The notes beneath the pieces are model-generated. The model was not told where the DNA came from and searched no databases. It saw only the letters and a program-made list of their open reading frames with translations. The position numbers were made by a program, and so were the translations under genes. This document shows positions 33,201 through 45,400 of a DNA stretch of 64,000 nt, piece after piece (the stretch's first letter is position 1; every line of letters begins with the position of its first letter). The DNA is from Sympetrum striolatum (lineage: Eukaryota > Arthropoda > Insecta > Odonata > Libellulidae): NCBI GenBank assembly GCA_947579665.1, contig OX388345.1:30781849-30845848 (forward strand), in the 5' to 3' direction.

Positions 33201-33499
33201 TCCAAAGAATTGATCGTTCGTGAAATTCCTTTTCAAAGAAATTGTACTTCTTACCCTCCCAATTTGTACTCTTCTTACTCTCTCTATGTCGCAAAAAATA
33301 CAAAATTCTGCGTTTCGATGTTGATGGAACATTTTGATCACACTAACAAAGATATTAAGAATCATAACTTAGGTGTATTGGAATATTCTGATATATTCCA
33401 TCTGATGAAATTATTTTATTTGAGATTTATGGGTTTGACTTTACTACTTTCCGAAGCCATGTGACTATTTAATTGACGAGGATTCATAACTTTCTGGTC
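30214..33499. other. unique AT-rich sequence, no gene recognised
   Basis: A 116-codon minus-strand frame at 30735-31085 lies in a purine-rich tract and has no recognised similarity. 32690-32880 is slightly richer in GC. No RNA gene or repeat identified. Confidence 0.45.
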
Positions 33500-34085
33500 A
33501 TAGGCACTTGAGGTGCGATGTAAAGAGCGAACAGTATGTTCGTTAAAAGATAATTGCGGTAATGTAGTTAAAGATGCTGAGTGTAAATCTAACGTTTGCT
33601 TTCACGTCTAAATGTTCATCAATTACTCATTCGAAGATTGATAGGCGTAAAGCTATGTCGAAAATCTCCTTCAGAGAAGACGGCCTCATTAAACTATTGT
33701 TACTGATTAAATCGAATAAGCTCCTGGTCGTGAAGACATACCAGCTCGATCATTAAATAAAATAGCAGAAAGCGTCACGCCTGTACTTAAATAATATTTG
33801 ATTAGTAAATAGAAGATTAATACAAAGGATAAAGTTACTTAATAAGTTCTGATAATGTATGTTTTCAGATTCTGCAAATGATATAATGCGACCTTCCCGT
33901 ACAAGCCATTCTCACTGTGAGGATGATCAGGGAAATAGATGCTAGAACCAATTGTTCTTGAATTAATTTTAAGGATACGCGAAAGCAATCAATCAGGGAT
34001 GTAGTCATGAAGCATGCATCTCCTGCCACACGCCGAAAAGTGACCAGCAGGGTCCTTAAATAGACATGCTTTGCTTTCATTGGAA
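33500..34085 (+). pseudogene. decayed CR1-like retrotransposon (RT N-terminal part joined to 3' end)
   Basis: 33574-33790 translates to ISFREDGLIKLLLLIKSNK, then AESVTPVLK in the next frame. This resembles the linker before the RT palm in CR1-type elements (ISFTEDG...IKSNKAPGPDG...). 33880-34060 then matches the 3' end of the 40402-40942 element: ATAATGCGACC, GGGAAATAGATGCTA, TACGCGAAAGCAA, CTCCTGCCACACGCCGAAA and CAGGGT. Most of the RT is deleted between the two. It carries many stops and frameshifts, so it is an old copy. Confidence 0.65.
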
Positions 34086-36319
34086 CCCACTTTGCAATCA
34101 CTGGTTCATATGTTGTAATTTTAATATGTTAATATGACAATGAGAGTTACTTAAGGTTAGAACTAAAATTTAAATGCATCAGAAAACTATTTTTTATATT
34201 AGTTACTAAAGTATCAATTTACTTCTAAGGCGGAAACTTCATGATGAAAATAATTATGTTTTAAAATCTCTGACTCATTGCCTTAAGCGAAAAATGCAAT
34301 TTTTTCTGATTTACGTATTCAAGTATATTTTAAATAATACGAAGACAGGCCACTTTCAAAAACCTCTTTGGAATATTCGCTCGCCATTGAAACGAAAATC
34401 AAAGTACTTCATTTCATTCCACCAGCCATTAATTTAAGCAGCATCTAATCACACAAAATCAAAATGAATACAACATTGCTGCTAATTAAATTCACTCTTA
34501 ACTTCTGTTTACAATTTCCAAGCCCTATCACGCTCAGCTGCACGCTATCCATAATCTCATCAGCTGGGGATTGTATGCTCTATTTATAGGGTTTAAATTA
34601 AATTCATATCAAACAAGGAATCTGTGGGATGCACAATTCTATTTTGTGTTTGTTCGTGTTTATATAGAGGATGTTTGAATTAAATAAAATTTCCGAGAAT
34701 TGGATTTATGTGGCCTGAGAGATCTGATAATATGTATAAAAATACATGATAGATAATACATATGTACAACATTCAATTGATTATGCTACCTCGTAGGCTT
34801 ATCTCAATTTAAAAAAAACTTTAATGTCGTTTGCATATGTTCAAATACACGTCAAATTCAAATTTTTCATACTCCGCGGTATGCTAAACCTAAACATGTG
34901 TACACTTCAGTTAGAATTGAAATGATTAGAGAAGGGGTCTGAGCGTAAAATGGCAAATTTTAACATTTCCGCAACGGAATCCATTTACACGATGAAATGC
35001 CACGAAAAATAAAGTAAATGATTAAATTGCCTGGAATTTTGAACGGAATTTATGTTTGGAATCTATAAATAAATACCCAGATGTGTGATTGTGGATGGAA
35101 CATAAATGTGCAGTCCAAAATAACACATCTGGGAGCACGCATCACAATGAAGGTTGTACTGAAAAATGTGTTCTATATTTGAACTCGATTGTGAAATTCG
35201 GATTTTTCTTTTATCCAGTCCATCAGAATCATATTTACTGAGATACGATAGTGAAAATATTGAATATTCGGAAATATTTTTCTATTTTTTCATTTTGTTT
35301 ACGCTAGGGAATCTTTGCTTAAATTATGATGAAATTTGTGTAGGTTGTAAATGAATCACAAATTATGGAGGTTATTGCGAAGGAATACTGTAATATTATA
35401 AATTATCTTCTTTACTCTTTTTATTAAATCATCAAACAATAGCCTTTTATTTTCATATTAAAATTATTTAGAGTTTTGCAAATTTAGATCAAATCTCTCA
35501 CATGCGTGAATTTAAATGCCTACTTTATACATTTTACTAAATATCTAACTCAATAATAAATTTGTTCATGTTCAATGTTATAGAAAGAAATGAAAAAATT
35601 ATGTATACTAGAATGGAAACAGTCATATGATTCATTGAAAAAAATATAGCTCAGAATTTTAAGTATTGTAGAGGGCAGTAATAATTAGAAATCCGGATTC
35701 CGGTGGAAATAATTATGGAATTGTACATCACAGCTGATGTTGCTGTTAGAGTTGACTAAAAGTTATAACTGATTCTTCCCCCTAATGCAGGATATTATTT
35801 AAAAAGTAAACTGCTAGCCAGCTCCCAAGATTATACCTACTAATACTATTTGTAAATTAATTAATGATTTTCAACGATGACAGATATTGATGACGTTAAA
35901 ATTGTTGCATAATGTTTCAGGCGCGAACCTACAGTTGACAGAAATTTTAATTACCTCAAACACTGAAAATAATTCAGATGGATTCATTCATTTGCTGTTT
36001 AGGGTACATTGCTATTTTGGAACAATGATTGGGATGGATCGAAAGTCATCTCAATAAACTAAGTAAGATCTTTAAACATGATTCTTTAACTAATTAAATG
36101 TTAAATTGTAGAAAAATATTCAAGGAGTATTCGGAGTTAAGATATTTTTCCAATGAACATAATTCATACAATATTCTCTGAAACACAATAAATCATCCAC
36201 TATACAGTAGAAATGTAGAAAATATATTTTTTATAACTGTGTAGAAATAAAATGCACTTTATCGATATTCACACCTAAACGTTGAATACATTCGACCGGT
36301 TTCAAATATTCGTATACGT
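34086..36319. other. unique AT-rich sequence, no gene recognised
   Basis: Only short chance frames are present. No repeat or RNA gene noted. Confidence 0.5.
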
Positions 36320-37194
36320 AAAAATCTGATGTGGCCAACACATGACTTTATCCATATTTATTGAAAACAGAAGCCTATGCCGGTAATATATAAATAACTC
36401 CAAAACAATGAGTGTTACAGGAAAATAATTCAAACAAAAGTTGTAATAAAATACATTATCTATAACTTTTGTACTTAATTGCATATACCTACATTGCATT
36501 TTGACAGAGATATGTATGAAAAACTTCCATTTCTGGATAAGCAACAACTCCCGGTTAACCGTTATTCAAGAATAACTCCTAAATAATCAGTGTTGCGAAA
36601 ACATTTTCAAACAAATGTTGTAGTAAAATATACTATCTATAACTTTTGTATGTAATTGTATATATCTATATAACATTCTGACAGTGATATGTATGAAATA
36701 CTTCCATTTCTGAATAAACAACAACTTCCGGTTAACCATTATTCAAGAATAACTCCTAAAAAATTAGTGTTACGAATAAATGTTTCATACAAAAGTTGTA
36801 TTAAAGTGGATTATCTATAACTTTTGTAAATAATTATATATACCTAAACTGCATTGTGACAGAGATATTTAAGAAGCAAAATTTTGTTCCGGATAAACCG
36901 CAACTTGCGGTTAAGTGATATTCATCAAAAACTAATCAACTCTTGGCATTGTTAGAAAAATACTAAATATGAATTTTGGAAATGGTCGGATAATCACTTT
37001 TTAAGATAGAACGCCCGCAAACTTTTTTTACCACAGACAGACAGACACACACACAGGCACATAGACAGACATGTTCTGAAAAATAGCGAAAACTAACTCT
37101 ATGGGCCCCAAAACATCTATTTCCGCCGAAATCTGGAGGTCGAATTTTTTGCGAATGCAATACTTTCTCTATACTACGTATAGGGAGAAAGTAA
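36320..37194 (+). mobile_element. HINE/DINE-1-like copy D, opposite orientation, three internal repeats
   Basis: It starts AAAAATCTGATGTGGCCAAC, with a subterminal ACTTTATCC, and ends in the family hairpin ACTTTCTC...GGGAGAAAGT (37162-37192). Three internal repeats are spaced 179 and 177 bp apart (AACTCC at 36395, 36574 and 36751). An ACAGACAGACAC-type tract (37033-37070) takes the place of the GT microsatellite. It is more diverged than copies A to C, so probably older. Confidence 0.6.
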
Positions 37195-37853
37195 AAATTC
37201 AAGTGGAATATTGACAAACCGTATTTTATTTCTATCCTACTATGGAATTCCACAAAGGCATCTTCCATAGATTATATATGTTTTATATATAAAATATTCA
37301 ACTAAAATACAAAATGAACTTGGAATCAACAGATGGAATCTTTGGCATGTCATAGTACTAAATGCCTTTTTAATGGAATTTATTGGATCCATGCAATGTT
37401 TTCTCATAGTAAATACCTACATATCGTGATTTCTCACCTTTCCATCGGTTCACGTTTACACATCACTCGATGAGTCCGTGAACGTGATCTTGACGCATAC
37501 CCGAGACTCGCATACGTCATAAAGATTTCCGTAAATAACTTATTCAAAATAAATGACAGCGCACTCTCCGCTGTGGTACTTACACGGATAAGTGTCAAAT
37601 ACTTACCGCAGAAGAAAAACATTCGATTCCGGGAAAACAAAATTCTGAGCCGAGGGTCAATGCCGAGGCCTTAGGAATGCCTGCAAATATGAAATGATAA
37701 CTCAAGTGGCTGTCTTAACGCGAAAAACAACTGTAATCCTACGAGCGATTATTTTATTATTTTATTTCACTATTTATTTAGTCATTATTATGTTATCTGT
37801 TTATTGGTGTCTATTATTAGAAATGCTTTTCTTTCAATAATTATAATAATATA
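37195..37853. other. unique sequence, no gene recognised
   Basis: Nothing beyond short chance frames was seen. 37430-37650 is moderately GC-rich. Confidence 0.5.
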
Positions 37854-38510
37854 ATCTTATATATAAAACAAAGTATGATTAGTTCGACCATTCATAACTC
37901 AAGAACGGCTGGACCGATTTTTATGATCTTTAATTTGTTGGATTTGTCTCCGCCCCTAATATTAGAATAACTATTAAAACATAGGAAAATTTCAAGAAAA
38001 AATATGAAGAAAATTAATTTGCATAAGAAATGCAGGTAAAGTTCATTTTTGTAGCTACAGGCTTTTCAACTATAAATTAAATCAAAAAGAATGGTCATAA
38101 AAAAATCGAGACAAGGACCAAAATCAGGAAAAATCTTTAAAGAATGTTATTTTGGCCTTGGATTATTGTCTTCGAATTGAATTTTCGAAATTTTACACGA
38201 AATATGCGAAACTTTTAACTTATAATTAATTTGTACGATTAAATTATATTATTATTAATATATAATAATTAAAATAACTTATGTAAAATTATTATGAAAA
38301 TATATAATTATGTTTAAAGAATATAGAAGCAAGAAGTGTCCATTTTCTTCAATTTTCTGTTCTTCAAATAGGTCTTATCACTAGAAACATAATGAAGATA
38401 GAATCTCATTGAGTATAGTCTTTTGGAATTTGGTTTGGTTTACCTGCATATCAGTATATTTTCCTGGTAGGTTGCTATTGCATAAAGCTCTTTGAAAAAT
38501 AAAATTTTGA
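37854..38510 (+). mobile_element. diverged Helitron relative (5' part)
   Basis: TCTTATATATAAAACAAAG, then GTTCGACC and CTGGACCGATTTTTATGA, look like a Helitron 5' end. From about 38010 it aligns with the array units: GCATAAGAAATGCAGGTAAAGTTCATTTTT, the TTATTTTGGCC...GAATTT...ATATGCGAA stretch, and CAGTATATTTTCCTGGTAGGTTGC, which corresponds to the exon-like donor region of the array. No 3' hairpin or CTAG was found. It is an older member of the same or a sister family and shows the cargo is not confined to the array. Confidence 0.55.
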
Positions 38511-39112
38511 AGCTTATTGCCTCAGCTACTATATTCAGGACTTTCTCCCGGTATCAGATCTGCCTGTGTAACGGGGTAGACGCATAATACCTGCTATATT
38601 TTCTCGCGGTGTACAATCTCTAAATTGGCGGAGCAATCTCGCCGAAACTGTAATCTTCTTTCTTCAAAGGATTCCCAATTAAGTTTTGGACCGTACTTGT
38701 TACACATGCCGATTTTTCGTTGCGATTCTCAACAAACGCTCGGCCTTCCGTTACAACTTTTCCAATTTAAGATTAGAATGCCTCTATTGCAGCAAGGCCT
38801 CAAGTATATCACGCCTTCTCTTCAATGGATACAACAAAAGTTTGATAAAATCGCTTCGACGGATGATTAGCTTGGCGAAGTCGATTTTCCGAGTTGTCCG
38901 TCTACTTTTGTTTGTGATGTGGGCAGCGTAAGTTGAGTTCTGCTTACAGATATGGAGATAATCTCGTGGACTACGTATCTTCACCTAGAAATTTAAATGC
39001 AATGGCCTTATTAGTTGCACAATATTTGAAAATCTTAATCGTTACCAAAATTCAGCATCATTCAAACTATAAGCGATCCTTTAATACATATTTAATGTTA
39101 TAAGCTGTTTTT
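38511..39112. other. sequence downstream of the Helitron relative, overlapping open frames, unrecognised
   Basis: Two plus-strand frames (38625-38870 and 38686-38931, 81 codons each) overlap over a moderately GC-rich stretch. One contains a CYTCRFF motif, and a GTAAGT follows GGGCAGC near 38930. It could be more Helitron cargo or host sequence. I recognise no domain. Confidence 0.25.
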
Positions 39113-39801
39113 ACTTTCTCCATATACGAAGTATAGAGAAAGTATTGTTTTCATGAAAAAATCGACTTCGAGATTTCAACGGAAATACATGTTTTGGGGT
39201 CCCTAGAACAAGTTTTGACCATTTTCGGAATGATGTCTGTGTGTATGTGTGTGTGTGTGTGTGATAGTGGGAGCTCTAACGTGAAAACTATTAGTCGTAT
39301 CAATACCAAAATTCATATATAGTACTGTGGTGTGTGCTGATTAGTTTTTGGAGTAAATCGGTTAACCGGAAGTCGAGCTTCATTCATCAAAGCTCATTTC
39401 CAGTTTTCAAAATATCTCCATAAATATGATATTAAGGTATATACTATATTCTATAAAAGTAATATAAAATGTAATTTACTATAATTTTTGTTTGAAACAT
39501 ATTTTTGTATCATTGATTGTTTAGGAGTTAATCATGAAATACTGATAAAACGGAAGTTGCTGATTATGTTCTTTGTGGGCGCTCTGGGCTCTATGGGCGA
39601 AAGTCCAATTTCATCGTTTTTCATCGATCATGTCCCGGAAAACATTATTTATAATGTTTGTGACGTCAAAGATAATAATATATAAATTAATCACTCATCT
39701 TCCAAGTTTAGATGGAATATTGAGTCCGAAATTACTGTCGTAGGTAAATATTTACATCTTATATATGGAGAAAGTCATGTGCTGGCCACATCAGATTTTT
39801 T
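39113..39801 (-). mobile_element. HINE/DINE-1-like copy C, single internal repeat
   Basis: The full-length structure is the shortest of the four. The hairpin is at 39113-39143, a GT tract at 39238-39262, one internal repeat unit, and the other terminus ATGGAGAAAGTCATGTGCTGGCCACATCAGATTTTT ends at 39801. High similarity to copies A and B outside the repeat number indicates recent spread. Confidence 0.62.
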
Positions 39802-40401
39802 GTTAGGGATTTCATATTAATGGAAATAGAAAAGGTTTCTTTACATAATTCCAAAAAATATTTTTTTTTGTGATCTTTGCCTAATGATAACTCCGTGACT
39901 TGAAACAAGTCAGAATAAAATATATTTTGAAGATTTTTAAAAAGTAGATTTTTCTTTTTCTATCAACTACATATTTTTATTTATTTTTCCACTGAATCTA
40001 TACGAACTCTCTTATATATGACTAACTCAGTACTTCCAAATGTATATCTCACAGCCCAGCTTTTCAAGTAAAAAATCAGAGATAGGATAAATCTCTAAGC
40101 ACTGTTTTTATAAACACCGTAGACCATTAAATCCTCCCTTATTCTTGATCTTATATTTTTACGATATAATCGGATGGTAAATAATTGAAATTAAATCTTA
40201 TACTTTCAAATTCCTGAGAATTAGAATTTCAAATATTCCTTTTTTGATAAAGTCATGTTGATTTTTCTAGTTCAAAGTTCAAGCATGATTAATATTCACC
40301 TGTTTAATTGAAGCATTCAAATATGGCGCGATAATTCCTTTATTGCAAAGATAATTGTTTCATATCCCTTATATATCTACTCGTTATCGTTGTTAATATG
40401 T
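39802..40401. other. unique AT-rich sequence, no gene recognised
   Basis: No frame or repeat of note. Confidence 0.5.
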
Positions 40402-40869
40402 GGAAAAGCACTTAAGAAACTCGGCTTCGTTAAAAGAATAGTCGGTAGGAGCGAAGAAAAGGTTCGCGAGCGATGTTACTTAGCGTTAGTTAGGCCTCAC
40501 CTTGAGTATGCATGTAGTGTATGGGACCCCGCCGAGAAATGTCATGTTCGGGATTTAGAAAAAGTACAACGGAAGGCGATACGATTTGTAAAGAATTGCT
40601 ACGATAAAACAGCGAGTGTCACTCAGATGTTACAGGACGCGGGATGGGAATCATTAGAAGATAGAAGAAAAATTCAAAGGATAAATTTATTAAATAAGTT
40701 CAGAGAAATTACGTTTTCAGATGATGTAACCGATATAATGCGACCCCCCTGTTATATGGGCTGTGCTGTTACTGCCCGAAAGATTAGGGAAATAGATGCT
40801 AAAACGAATCGTTTCAAAAATTCATTTTTTCCGCGAAGTATACGCGAAAGCAACCGTTTAGGAAAATAG
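40402..40869 (+). CDS. C-terminal part of a CR1-like reverse transcriptase
   Basis: The open frame begins at an ATG at 40390. The retrotransposon-like part runs from about ALKKLGFVKRIVG to the stop at 40869. It shows VRPHLEYACSVWDP, then DLEKVQRKAIRFVKN and GWESLEDRRKIQRINLL, the conserved tail after the RT thumb in CR1-type proteins. The palm with YADD is absent, so it cannot act as a polymerase. No internal stop suggests a young insertion. The frame is not preceded by a promoter or splice site that I can see. Confidence 0.88.
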   Translation, partial: GKALKKLGFVKRIVGRSEEKVRERCYLALVRPHLEYACSVWDPAEKCHVRDLEKVQRKAIRFVKNCYDKTASVTQMLQDAGWESLEDRRKIQRINLLNKFREITFSDDVTDIMRPPCYMGCAVTARKIREIDAKTNRFKNSFFPRSIRESNRLGK

Positions 40870-40942
40870 AGTCAAGGTGCTTGCACCCCCTGCCACACGC
40901 CGAAAGGCAGCTTGCAGGGTTCTTACATAGACATAGACATAA
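40402..40942 (+). mobile_element. 5'-truncated CR1-like non-LTR retrotransposon
   Basis: Only the last part of the RT protein, a short 3' UTR (GCACCCCCTGCCACACGCCGAAAGG ... CAGGGTTCTTA) and a (TAGACA)n tail (40926-40941) remain. Relics of the same 3' end occur at 33880-34085 (plus) and 42385-42485 (minus), so this family has several copies here. Confidence 0.85.
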
Positions 40943-42384
40943 TATATCCATCAGGCTTCGAAATGTTATGCATCATTTCAGTTTTTTTACTGTCGTTATT
41001 ACGAATCCTTATGTAATACTTTCTTAATTTGCTAAGATTTTTAGAATATATTATGGAATATATTGTTGGAATATAATGCGGAATCTTGCTTTGGTATCTT
41101 GCAAATGGTTATCATTATCCATGTATTATAAAAACAAAACGGAATATCAGTTAAGTTAGAAATTTAAAAAATTCCCTTTGAAAAATGCAGTAGTTTGTAT
41201 TTAGACCCGATTAAATCGTAGATTATGATCGAGCAGATATTATTAAATAATAGACACATCGTATTTTCCACGCTATAGAGTGGAAAATACCTCTATTATC
41301 AATTTAACGGCGTTCCACAAAGTAAGGTAAAATCCATTACAAAACTAATTTAGAAATAGAATAATTTTGGAATATTTGATCGAGATTAATTAAGTCCTTA
41401 TCATACGGTTAAGAGATTTTGTTCGCAAATAGTCAACGTATCCAAATATATTTATGCTGAAATTTGTAAGCGTGAGAAAATTCATGAAGTGTAATAACTC
41501 ACAGAGGTGGAAAGAGTTGTTAGGCTTTCCACAAGAGAGAGAAGTACTAATATTCATCATTACATAAAATTTCGCTCCACGAAGTCTTCAATGTGTTTAT
41601 TTTTTCGAGATTAAATTGCTCCTTTCACTTTTTACAGTCTTCTAATCATATTAAAACACAATAAGCGGATTAAAAGCCAGGGTCGTGAGGTGAACGCATT
41701 TTCCAAATTGAGTTTACGTGTTTTTCATCGCAGTCGTAACTGAATAAATATAGTGCGTAACGAATTAAATTATGATGAGATATTTTAATAACCTTATATT
41801 CCTTCGCATGCCTTATCTCCCGAAACAGCTTAAATAAATACAGGATTTCGTTGTTTCTATTTGCGGTAGGAATTCTTCAATGTTGTATCAAAGAGGATTT
41901 TTTTATATATTTAAACGGAATGGGGGTATATTTATTTTTAACCAAAACGGAGAGATAGTGAAAACATTAAAATTTACCTTTATAAAAAATAAGCCATTGT
42001 AGATAAGTAGGAAGACGTAAATTTGGAGAGGTATTCTTTCCGATCATACTGATATTTTAATAATCATGACGTAAAATTTGTATTTGGTTCAAATTCAGTC
42101 GAGGAATTTGAATGAAATATCGGTAAAAACTGACAGTAGCTGTCGAGGCACTTTATAAACACATTTCTACGAAGAAATCAAATTTTAGAAATATTTTTCG
42201 GCTCATTGTGTAGTATTTTGAGTATAGTACTTACCAATAAGATTTTGTGATATTATAGACGTTCAGAGGCAAATTTTAATTACAAAATGTGCAATAGACC
42301 CTCTCAGAGCTATAATCTTTTACATAAATTCATAATCATGAATTTTGCAAATTATCGTTCAACACTCAATACATAAGATTTGTC
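40943..42384. other. unique AT-rich sequence with one perfect hairpin
   Basis: An 11-bp perfect stem GTATTTTCCAC/GTGGAAAATAC (41261-41271 and 41280-41290) has an 8-nt loop. No gene recognised. Confidence 0.5.
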
Positions 42385-42485
42385 TTCATCTACATATTTA
42401 TGTACCCTTCCAAACACCTGTGGCAGGGGGTGCATTTACCATGATTCCACTCTCCTAATCGATTATTTTTCCGGGAAAACCCATA
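42385..42485 (-). pseudogene. 3' relic of the CR1-like family
   Basis: On the minus strand, CGATTAGGAGAGTGGAATCATGG, then GCACCCCCTGCCACAGGTG and a TACATAAATATGTAGATG tail match the end of the 40402-40942 element in order. The coding part upstream is not recognisable. Confidence 0.55.
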
Positions 42486-45400
42486 TTTTTAAGCACAATC
42501 AGATCATCCCATTTAAAATAGCGAATAGGTAACGAAAGGTCATCATTTAAACTCCTATATAGTAATAATGTCGTAATTTTAGGGCTTTTATTGAAACTTA
42601 AAAGTTCCATCTTATATGTAACCATAATAAACTGCAAATAGCATTTAATATGTTCTTTATCTTCTCAATAGCTTCGGTTCTCGAACGATAAATATCTTTT
42701 GATATTTTCGTAATTTACACCAAAATAATGATATCATAAAATTAGTATCCTAGCAGGTTATCGCTTAATTTATCAGCTCCACCATCATCCATATTTACTA
42801 AGCTCACATCACTGCGAAATGAATTAGTAACGCAATGAAAGAAACGTTAATTTTTGTGATCATTTATTTTGGGAAACATAATTTTTTCTCCCAAAATATT
42901 CTTCGAAAAGTGGAGTTTGGAGAATGAACAATCTCTCCCCAGATTCTACCGATTAATGCCTGGAGAGGTACTCAATTCGTAGAGAGCTGATAGAGTTTCA
43001 TTATCTCCCTGCATGCATCCTGCCTCTAAAATTGAAATGAATGGCTTACTTCTTATGGCGGAATACATCTGCATTTTCAAGGAAAGGCTTTTAGCGGCAG
43101 AGGACATCTTCGAAGTTGCCATGGAAACTGTGCCGTAATAATCACGCTAGTTATTTCTCGCGACGCTGAATTTCGTACGGAATATCGCACTTGGGGGCGG
43201 ACTCATTTGATTTTCGCCCTTGAAGATTGATCGCCCTCTGCTACATCGCTAACAAATGAGACTGCGCCGCAGAATTTGCGGAGGGCATTAGATGCTGATT
43301 TTAAAGCAGACGCTCTTCGCGTTAATCTTTTGAGGAGAGGATTGGGGAAGGAATGAGTGACAGGAAATGGCTAAAAAAGAGACCGGGGAAAAATCGCGTG
43401 ACTTGCTTGAGAGGATGAAAGGTAAATAATTAATTTATAGCAATCAATAATTAATTTATGAAGTACAATGTATAGATCAAACTTGCTGTTATTGAGTACG
43501 AAGTAAAATACCATACATCTTAATTTGCAAAACCAGTGTTTTACGAGTTTTTTCGCTGTTAAGATGAAATGCTCCAACTCCATGCATTTATTCCTTTTGT
43601 TATAACATTACTCTGTAGTTTAAAATCTCCAATAGTCCTCTTTGCTGGAGTTCGTCTGATTCATTAATAGCCATGGTACAAATATTGTTTCATTACATTA
43701 CATTACTCTATAATTCCAAAATAAGATGACTGTTGATCACTTTTTGCTGTGGTGCATGCCATTGATAACTAGAGTGCGAGCAAAATACGGCCCGTGAATA
43801 CATGTTTAGCCTAAGTAATCAATGGCGATAGCTATTATTAATGAAAATCTTACAAATAATAATGATAAGACAACTAAATTTTAGGGTTAGATTGAGACAA
43901 AAGTCTTTTCTTACAACTTACCTCAATCAGTAACTATGAAAATAAAATTTTTCTCGCTTACTGCATGTCGAAGTATTATTTTGTAGGGAATTGTGAGTGT
44001 TGAATTTAAAAAAAAACGAGAAATTGTCGGAGAATAATTAATAATGCGCCCTTCCGATATTAATGCACAACTTTTTCCCACAGAACCCAGAGCAGTGTAT
44101 TTTCTGCTCGTCAATGAAAATGTTTTGACATCACTGGTACAAGTGATAGACTAGTGTTTTGTCGAATAAACAAGAGGTGTCGATTTTATATACCTACTGC
44201 CATCTTAATTCGTCTGATTTAATTGAAAAACTATAGAGAGGGCACTTGTTTCTTTTTTTAAAATTCCTCTTCAACTTGGACTAATGCTCGCCCTCTTGGA
44301 TGAGCGGTTTCTAAACATAGCAACGTTTGTAAACTTTGCAAAAACAGATAATGTCAATCAATAAATTAGTTTATTTAATTACATAATTGAGACTATACAA
44401 AATTGCAATGCAATCATTGGAAAAATTTTATAATGACCGAATCAGAAATGAGCAAAAAATGCAGGTTATCTGAAAATTGGGATATAAGTTCGAAAAAAGA
44501 AAGGAAGTCAAACAAATCGCTATTCATAGAATGAAAGAAAGTTGAAAAATCTTATTGACTACTCCACTGTCATCTTCATTTCAGTCAAAAGTTGACTTGA
44601 GAGCAAACGGAAACTCGGAGCAACTTCTCATCAACCTCTCATATTCCTTCCTTCTGCTTAGTTTTATTCTCCTCGGTCGGAATTTATCACGCAAGGTCTC
44701 AATCTCTCGTGATCCACTACGCTTGAATCTAATAAGAAAGTAATTAGCTCTTCAGCAGAATTAGTTTGGGTGACTGCTGATCATGAGTGACCTTTCTCCA
44801 CCAAAGGTCATACGCTTTTATCCTCGCCAGCAAAAGGATGTTCCTCCGCAAATGGCTGCATTTTGGATCGAATTTTATTTATTTCTTTTCTTTTAATTGT
44901 TTGATCGATTCCCATCGAGTCATAACTTCATAAAATGCGTTCGTCGCTCATATTTTCTCAAATCGCAGATAAATCACGGCACGACTTATCAACGCAGTGA
45001 CTTTCGTTCATAAATCGTAAATTGTGATGGTGGGATTGTAAATTGCGCACTTCCCTCTTCCAATGCGGTCCAATCACTCATATTGACGGAAAGCACTCCA
45101 CTAGATTCCCCTCTGAAGATTAGATTTATGCGTATCCATCAGATGGATGAGGTTTTAGTTGCAGACGATGTGTGTTTATTTAATTTTTCGCGTTGATTTG
45201 TCATGGCTTCGAGATTCAATATGAATATATTTTGTGACGAATCGAATGTTGTGATATTTTCTAAATTTTTCTTCGAAATATTGAAAAGTTCCCTGAAAAA
45301 TATATTATATATATTGCAGGTATAAGGTTCCCGAGATGGCCATACTTTGGCCAAAACCGGTAAAATAAACATTGGTGGAAGTTACGAAGAACTTCTGAGT

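Noticed and set aside
33150..33464. Overlapping 96- and 71-codon frames on both strands
   Set aside because: Mutual shadows with no similarity and no splice or promoter context.
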